DNA of 10,348 nucleotides from an uncultured Ruminococcus sp. Its GTDB lineage: Bacteria; Bacillota; Clostridia; Oscillospirales; Ruminococcaceae. The stretch lies in the NCBI GenBank assembly GCA_946186215.1, contig CAMHMM010000043.1:1-10348 (forward strand). The letters run 5' to 3'. Both the position numbers and the translations under genes were made by a program. Under the pieces are notes generated by a model. That model worked only from the letters and a program-made list of their open reading frames with translations. It did not search any database and had not been told where the DNA came from. Shown here in pieces: positions 5,757 to 10,348 of this stretch (position 1 is the stretch's first letter; each line of letters opens with the position of its first letter).

Positions 5757-7949
5757 TGCTTTTTTTCCGCATTTTCCGTTTTCAATCCAATAATTACCGT
5801 TTTCTTTAAGGTATCTTCTGACGGTATCTTCACTTTTTCCACAGGCTTCAGCCATCTGTTTAACACTGGCAACACCGTCATTTTCCTGCCCCTCGAATAT
5901 CAGATCTATCAGCGCTTTCCGTTCGTCCGAACGCTGCTCGTTGGTCTTTTTCTTGCTGAAATTTGCCTGCCAGGTCTCCTCAGGATCTACATCTTTAAGT
6001 GTACCGTTGCGATCAGAGTAGTGCAATGGATAGTCGAACCAAATATTTATCGGTGCAAACTTAGGGAACTCTCTGAGTGTTCCTTCGAGCCGCCATGCTG
6101 TCTGTGCCTGTGCCCTGCGCACTGCTGCAGCTATATCCTTACGCAGGAGCTCCATGCTGTTTGTTTTAAGATAGTTCAGGCAGTGCTCTGTCATGCGTGT
6201 GCGGCTCTGCTCATCATCCTGTGATACAACATCACTGTAGTCCGGAAGAAAGCGATGCAGCCAGTCACTGCACACCGCGCATACGGCCTTGTCTTCTTCG
6301 GTCTTTCTTATCTGATCTGATACAGGCAGCTCTATCATATCAAGGAGCGCATCAGGATCACGGGCGAAAACGCCGCTCCCCGAAGCTCTGTCCATAGAGC
6401 GCTTGCCACCCTGTGCTCCCTTGCTGTGATGGTGGCAGTAGATCACAGCGGATTTTGTCTCACTGCATATCTTGTCAAACTGATTGCAGAAGTGTGCCAT
6501 CTGATCAGCGCTGTTTTCATCTCCTGTTATGACTTTGTAAATAGGATCTATTATTATCGCCGCATATGAGTGCTTTTGCGCACGGCGTATAAGCTTTGGT
6601 GCGAGCTTGTTCATGGTCTCACTTCGTCCGCGCAGATCCCATATGTCGATGTCTCCTGTGTGCTCCGGCGGGATTCCCATTGCCGTGTAAACATCCTTGA
6701 AACGGTGCAGACATGATGCACGGTCGAGCTCGAGATTGACATACATTACTCTGCCTCTCTCGCACTCAAAGCCCATCCACGGCCGTCCCTCGGCTATTGC
6801 GATGCACAGTTCTATGAGTGCAAAGGATTTTCCTGCTTTAGACGGTCCTGCAAGAAGCATTTTATGTCCCCGTCTCAGAAGGCCGTTTATCAAAGGTGGT
6901 GCAAGTGGTGGCATCGTATCCCACTCAGCAGCAAGATTTTCTATTTCGGGAAGATCATCATTTAAACCCTCTATCCACTCCTTCCATTCATCGAAGGAGC
7001 TTTTGCCTATGTTGGTATCTATGATGTACTGCTTTTTACCGTTGCGTGTAACTCCCGGCATTCTCGACAGTCTTGACGGATTCCTGTTCTGCTTGTCGAT
7101 CTCAAAGCCGTTTTTGGCACATACGCTGTATATGTAGTCCACTCTTTTGCGGTATTCGTTCTTGTCTGCAGCATCCACCTTGACAATGGCGTGCAGGGAC
7201 TTGCCGCCGCTGTATACGAGTACTGCCACAGGCAATTCAAGCTCTCTTATGATCGTGTTCTGCTCTTCAAGTGATACTGTATCGCTTTCTATAAGAGCAT
7301 ATCTGTACTCTGTGACATTATCGTTTTTTACTCCGTTTCCGTCAAGAGGATTAAAGCGTATCCATGCGCCAGCCTCTTCTTTGTAGTCGCCAATTACTGC
7401 GCCTATGTCATCACCGTACTTGGTCAGTTCTGCTATAAGCTGCCCTGCAGTCTTCGACCATGAGCCTGATGTGGGAAGATATTTGATCTTGCCGTTGTCG
7501 TTCTTTTCCCACACATCCGTCACAAAGCCTACAATATCATTTGCTTCAAACAATGTTTCCAGATATCGTGTGAGCTCCTTGCCGGGATGCCACTCATCAG
7601 GCTCGGAAAAAGTCTTTATTTCAAGGCTTTTTGTATCAATAACAAGATCTCCTTCATAAGATATTTCATCATTCCAGTCCAGTGTGGCCATGCTTGTCTG
7701 AGGCGGTCTGTATCCCTGCTCTAATGCATAGTGATATATAGTTCCTGCGGTCACAGGCTCTTCGCTGCCGCTGAAGCCCTGCCATTTTTTCTCGCATTCC
7801 CCTTCGTGATAGCGTATATCCTTCCTGCTCCATCTGTCCCACACATCACAGGGGCATCCTGCATCTTTCAGAGCCATTCCCACATTAACCCATTCCTGAT
7901 AATTCAATCTTGACGGATCAATATATTTCAAAATTTCTATTATTTCCAT
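5742..7949 (-). CDS. Primase-helicase fusion (PriCT_2 + AEP-like primase + RepA-like AAA ATPase)
   Basis: A 735-aa replication protein. Residues 1-80 match the PriCT_2 primase-associated domain (YQEWVNVGMALKDAG, and WDRWSRKD). Residues ~125-335 look like an archaeo-eukaryotic-type primase: ESD (221-223) as the acidic metal motif, SGGKSLHA (247-254) and NPSRLSRMPG (290-299). Residues ~340-570 are a RecA/DnaB-like hexameric helicase of the AAA_25/RepA type, with Walker A GPSKAGKS (368-375), Walker B IIIDP (465-469), the YCHHHSKG segment (504-511) and GSGVFARDPDALLDM (524-538). Residues ~675-725 hold a winged-helix or HTH (VASVKQMAEACGKSEDTVRRYLKEN). It should prime and unwind DNA at the element's origin. 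The ATG overlaps the helicase gene by 32 bases, with GGAG eight bases upstream. Its last codons and stop lie within repeats. Confidence 0.88.
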   Translation of the reverse strand: MEIIEILKYIDPSRLNYQEWVNVGMALKDAGCPCDVWDRWSRKDIRYHEGECEKKWQGFSGSEEPVTAGTIYHYALEQGYRPPQTSMATLDWNDEISYEGDLVIDTKSLEIKTFSEPDEWHPGKELTRYLETLFEANDIVGFVTDVWEKNDNGKIKYLPTSGSWSKTAGQLIAELTKYGDDIGAVIGDYKEEAGAWIRFNPLDGNGVKNDNVTEYRYALIESDTVSLEEQNTIIRELELPVAVLVYSGGKSLHAIVKVDAADKNEYRKRVDYIYSVCAKNGFEIDKQNRNPSRLSRMPGVTRNGKKQYIIDTNIGKSSFDEWKEWIEGLNDDLPEIENLAAEWDTMPPLAPPLINGLLRRGHKMLLAGPSKAGKSFALIELCIAIAEGRPWMGFECERGRVMYVNLELDRASCLHRFKDVYTAMGIPPEHTGDIDIWDLRGRSETMNKLAPKLIRRAQKHSYAAIIIDPIYKVITGDENSADQMAHFCNQFDKICSETKSAVIYCHHHSKGAQGGKRSMDRASGSGVFARDPDALLDMIELPVSDQIRKTEEDKAVCAVCSDWLHRFLPDYSDVVSQDDEQSRTRMTEHCLNYLKTNSMELLRKDIAAAVRRAQAQTAWRLEGTLREFPKFAPINIWFDYPLHYSDRNGTLKDVDPEETWQANFSKKKTNEQRSDERKALIDLIFEGQENDGVASVKQMAEACGKSEDTVRRYLKENGNYWIENGKCGKKAEPQK

Positions 7950-9543
7950 AGTTTATCTCCGGCTCCGGTATGTATGTACCGGGAGTGATTCCGTTTGGTA
8001 TGTGCCACCCGTTAGCTGATATGCGGGTGATCATGCTGCTTGCAGCCTCGAATGACCATTGCCCAACATGGATAAATCCTTTCTTTTCGAGGAATCGTAT
8101 TTGTTTTGGCGTGGAGAGTCCCTCAGCTCGTCTTTTGGAAAGCCTGTCAAGCAGAAGTTGTGCTTTTCCTGCATTATCTATCTCATCAGGGAATATACCG
8201 AGCTTTTCCAATGTCTGTATCTGTTTCTGCGTAGGCGGAGCTGCTTCCCATCCGAACGCGGGCACATAGTTGGACAAGTCTGCCGCCTGTATGCTCATTT
8301 CGTACTGGAGAGGATCCACAAGAGCACGCTTGCGCTTCTTCATTTCAGACAGCTTCTGTGCAAGTGCTGCTTCACGCTCTGCAACGACATCCTCTGATGC
8401 TTGCTGTTCAGCTTCTTCTATGTCCATTTCCATGCCTGCGTTTTCAGCCATATTCTCGGTCATTTTCTGTGCTACCTTTTCATCGGAGCATATGAGGCAG
8501 GCAGGACGGCACAGCTCATGTCGCTCCGTGTGCCACAGGAAGTCCAGCAGCAACAGCTCCGTTTTTCCCTCTGCAAGCCGTGTGCCCCTGCCTACCATCT
8601 GGCAATACAGGGAGCGGACTTTCGTTGGCCTCAGGACAATGATGCAGTTTACATCAGGGCAGTCCCAACCTTCAGTGAGTAACATGGAGTTGCACAATAC
8701 ATTGTACTTGTTCGCCGCATAATCTGCCAGTATTTCCGCCCTGTCAGAGCTGTTTCCGTTGACCTCTGCCGCCCTGAATCCCTTTTCGTTAAGTATGGCC
8801 GTGAACTTCTGCGATGTTTTTACAAGCGGCAGAAATACTACTGTTTTACGCCCATTGCAGTATTTCATCATTTCATCGGCTATCGCGTAAAGATATGGCT
8901 CCAGTGCCGTATCGATGTCGGCAGCTTTATAGTCGCCTGCCTGTACTGCTACGCCTGTGAAATCGATATTTATCGGTATCGTTACTGCCTTTATCGGTGA
9001 AAGATACCCCTCTTTTATCGCTTTCGGCAGTGTGTATTCATACGCTAAGGACTGAAAGAACTCACCTAAGTTCTTCATATCGCCCCTGTCAGGCGTTGCC
9101 GTAACGCCCAGCACATCTGCATCGCCGAAATGCTCCAGAACCCTTTGATAGCTGTCGGAAAGTACATGATGTGCCTCATCAACGATTATTGTGTTGAAGT
9201 GATCATGCCCGAATGCGCTCAGCCTCTTTTCTCTCATGAGCGTCTGCACCGAGCCGACCGTTATCCTGTACCATGATCCGAGGCTGCTTTCCTCTGCCTG
9301 CTCTCTTGCACATATCAGGCCAGTTGCGCTGTGTATCTTGTCAGCAGCCTGATCGAGCAGCTCGCCCCTGTGTGCAAGTATCAGCACACGCTTGCCTTCT
9401 GTCACACACTGCTCGGCGACCTTTGCAAAAACAATGGTCTTTCCACAGCCTGTCGGCAAAACCAACAGAGTTCTTGCATTGCCGCTGCTCCATTCGCTGA
9501 AAACAGCGGCCTTTGCTTCCGCCTGATATGGTCTGAGCTCCAT
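7918..9543 (-). CDS. Superfamily 2 DEAD/DEAH-type phage helicase
   Basis: I start it at the ATG at 9543 (541 aa, MELRPYQAEA), which shares one base with the DUF669 stop as TGATG. An in-frame ATG at 9564 adds seven residues but has poorly spaced ribosome-site sequence. Motifs, numbered from 9543: Walker A PTGCGKT (30-36), DEAH (122-125), TATP (148-151), and QMVGRGTR (315-322) with its arginine finger. This is the UvsW/RAD25-like group common in phage replication modules, which remodels forks or recombination intermediates. A charged helical region (~360-405) links to the C-terminus. There, two related ~30-residue units follow: TQKQIQTLEKLGI and on (~438-470), and TPKQIRFLEKKGF and on (~478-507). 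Such repeats are seen in related helicases and may bind DNA. Confidence 0.92.
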   Translation of the reverse strand: MELRPYQAEAKAAVFSEWSSGNARTLLVLPTGCGKTIVFAKVAEQCVTEGKRVLILAHRGELLDQAADKIHSATGLICAREQAEESSLGSWYRITVGSVQTLMREKRLSAFGHDHFNTIIVDEAHHVLSDSYQRVLEHFGDADVLGVTATPDRGDMKNLGEFFQSLAYEYTLPKAIKEGYLSPIKAVTIPINIDFTGVAVQAGDYKAADIDTALEPYLYAIADEMMKYCNGRKTVVFLPLVKTSQKFTAILNEKGFRAAEVNGNSSDRAEILADYAANKYNVLCNSMLLTEGWDCPDVNCIIVLRPTKVRSLYCQMVGRGTRLAEGKTELLLLDFLWHTERHELCRPACLICSDEKVAQKMTENMAENAGMEMDIEEAEQQASEDVVAEREAALAQKLSEMKKRKRALVDPLQYEMSIQAADLSNYVPAFGWEAAPPTQKQIQTLEKLGIFPDEIDNAGKAQLLLDRLSKRRAEGLSTPKQIRFLEKKGFIHVGQWSFEAASSMITRISANGWHIPNGITPGTYIPEPEINYGNNRNFEIY

Positions 9544-10067
9544 CAGAAGCTTCCCGGCTTCCATCCTGTATTATTGGCAGCATATTGAGGCATATATGCT
9601 GCCGTTTGTACAGTGGCGGCCGCTCTGAGATCCTTCGGCTGCTCATCATAGGCATACAGCTTCTTGATCTTGTTGGACTGCCCGGAAGAGCCGTCCTTCT
9701 TTGTGTAATTATCGACATACACATGACAATAGCCTGTGCATCCGGTTATTGCCTGCCAGTTCATCCTCAGGGGCTCGTCATGCTTTTTGAGCCCTATCGA
9801 CAAAAAGAGCGATGACAGCTTCCACTCCATTTTTTTGCATAGCTGGAAATTTTCCTTGATCGTTATGTCCCCCTCAGGCGCTTGTATCGTAAAGGTCACT
9901 ATTGCCATTTTGCAGGCCGGTATCTTCGATGTGGCTGAGGGCTCATAATTGCCCCTCTCGAACTTGGTCACCGTGAACTTGTAATCACCCTCGGGCACAA
10001 CAATAAATTCGCCGCCCTCTTCAGATATCTCATCGTCCCAATCTAAAACTTCATTGTTTTCGTACAT
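9543..10067 (-). CDS. DUF669 family protein, probable single-stranded DNA-binding protein
   Basis: This 174-aa protein matches DUF669, encoded in many phage replication modules between a recombination ATPase and a helicase and generally taken as SSB-like. The family N-terminus is clear: LDWDDEISEEGGEF (8-21) and PEGDYKFTVTKFERGNY (25-41). Later come the core segment ENFQLCKKMEWKLSSLFLSIG (72-92) and GYCHVYVDNYTKKDG (112-126), and a C-terminus ending WKPGSF. An end rich in Gly/Pro with a terminal Phe resembles the partner-binding tip of SSB proteins. The start at 10067 follows GAGGTGA. The stop overlaps the helicase start, consistent with joint production. Single-stranded DNA binding is inferred from the family and was not read from catalytic residues. 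Confidence 0.85.
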   Translation of the reverse strand: MYENNEVLDWDDEISEEGGEFIVVPEGDYKFTVTKFERGNYEPSATSKIPACKMAIVTFTIQAPEGDITIKENFQLCKKMEWKLSSLFLSIGLKKHDEPLRMNWQAITGCTGYCHVYVDNYTKKDGSSGQSNKIKKLYAYDEQPKDLRAAATVQTAAYMPQYAANNTGWKPGSF

Positions 10068-10078
10068 CTTTTTTCACC

Positions 10079-10306
10079 TCATATAAACGGCAGTTCTTTA
10101 TTTTTCTTTATCATCGCGTATACCTGTTCCCATGCACCTATGAGCACACCCTGAATAAAATCAGGCGGGTAGCTCACAACAGGCATCACCTCAGGAAAAT
10201 ACCCCTTCTGCGACACCGCAAAGCGGATATCCCGCTCGGTAACACCATTGAGCCGCATAAGGTCACGCAGCGCAGGCGGCAGTCCCTGTGGCGGCTCTTC
10301 GATCAC
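10079..10306 (-). CDS. Hypothetical phage protein (75 aa)
   Basis: I do not recognise this with certainty. It reads LRDLMRLNGVTERDIRFAVSQ (14-34), then KGYFPEVMPVVSYPPDFIQGV (34-54), then AWEQVYAMIKKNKELPFI at the end. It looks like a small helical domain whose VTERDI helix and FIQGVLIGAWEQV helix suggest a conserved accessory fold in phage recombination modules. The start is a GTG that overlaps the stop of the preceding ORF as GTGA (10303-10306), so it is probably translated by coupling. The next gene, DUF669, starts 11 bases on. Context suggests a role in replication or recombination; no catalytic motif is visible. Confidence 0.7.
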   Translation of the reverse strand: MIEEPPQGLPPALRDLMRLNGVTERDIRFAVSQKGYFPEVMPVVSYPPDFIQGVLIGAWEQVYAMIKKNKELPFI

Positions 10307-10348
10307 TTCTTCAAATATAATATATCCTCAAGCTTAAACTCAACAGTA
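10303..10348 (-). CDS. C-terminal fragment of an upstream phage gene (cut by window edge)
   Basis: One minus-strand frame is open from the window edge to a TGA at 10303-10305 and encodes TVEFKLEDILYLKK. The stop overlaps the GTG start of the next gene by GTGA, the overlap style seen across the operon, which is the main reason to treat it as a real gene end. In related modules this position often holds a recombination ATPase (Sak4-like), but 14 residues cannot show that. Confidence 0.5.
   Translation of the reverse strand, partial: TVEFKLEDILYLKK

Noticed and set aside
5507..5881. 124-codon minus-strand frame starting within the primase-helicase gene
   Set aside because: Its ATG is inside the HTH-coding part of another gene and has no clear ribosome site; most of its sequence is translated repeat (SRKNSRK units). 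Kept only as background to the frameshift idea.
5244..6224. 326-codon plus-strand open frame across rusA, the repeats and the primase-helicase end
   Set aside because: It runs antisense to two genes with clear catalytic motifs, has no ribosome site or recognisable domain, and its length is helped by the repeat region lacking stops in that frame.
7918..9564. Longer SF2 helicase from the ATG at 9564
   Set aside because: The only purine-rich sequence is too close to that ATG, while the ATG at 9543 is coupled to the DUF669 stop as TGATG and gives the family-like MELRPYQ start.

Overview
The window reads as part of a temperate phage or prophage-like element of a Gram-positive, clostridial-type bacterium. 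Three things point there: strong GGAGG-type ribosome binding sites before most genes, a chain of phage families typical of gut Clostridia (DUF669, DEAD-box helicase, primase-helicase, RusA, an RinA/DUF1492-like regulator, A118/SPP1-type terminase and portal, TcdE-type holin, amidase), and tight overlapping gene packing at moderate GC. A Ruminococcus-like or other Oscillospiraceae host is a guess from protein flavour, not something the sequence proves.

Layout. All genes but one lie on the minus strand, so the operon is read from the right edge to the left. First comes a replication and recombination block (10348 to 5742): the tail of an unknown gene, a 75-aa hypothetical protein, a DUF669 (SSB-like) protein, a superfamily 2 helicase and a 735-aa primase-helicase fusion. 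The only real gap in the operon follows (5460-5741). It is packed with GCCGCAAAAA and GCAAAAAGGG repeats, perfect hairpins and an AT-rich stretch, and is the best place for an origin, a terminator or a promoter. Then come a RusA Holliday-junction resolvase, a 73-aa unknown, an RinA-like late regulator, small terminase, large terminase and portal. Directly after the portal, overlapping it by ATGA, come the holin and the endolysin. At the left edge a partial HicB-type antitoxin runs on the plus strand toward the lysis genes and ends at a clear intrinsic terminator.

How it works together. The replication block copies and recombines the element's DNA, RusA resolves branched products, and the RinA-like protein may switch on late expression. 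The terminase pair would cut and pump DNA through the portal, and holin plus amidase would open the cell. Every capsid, scaffold, head-completion and tail gene that normally sits between portal and holin is absent. The element is therefore either a deleted prophage or something that brings its own DNA-packaging entry and lysis genes but relies on particles made elsewhere. That point and the repeat-dense gap are the two most notable things here.
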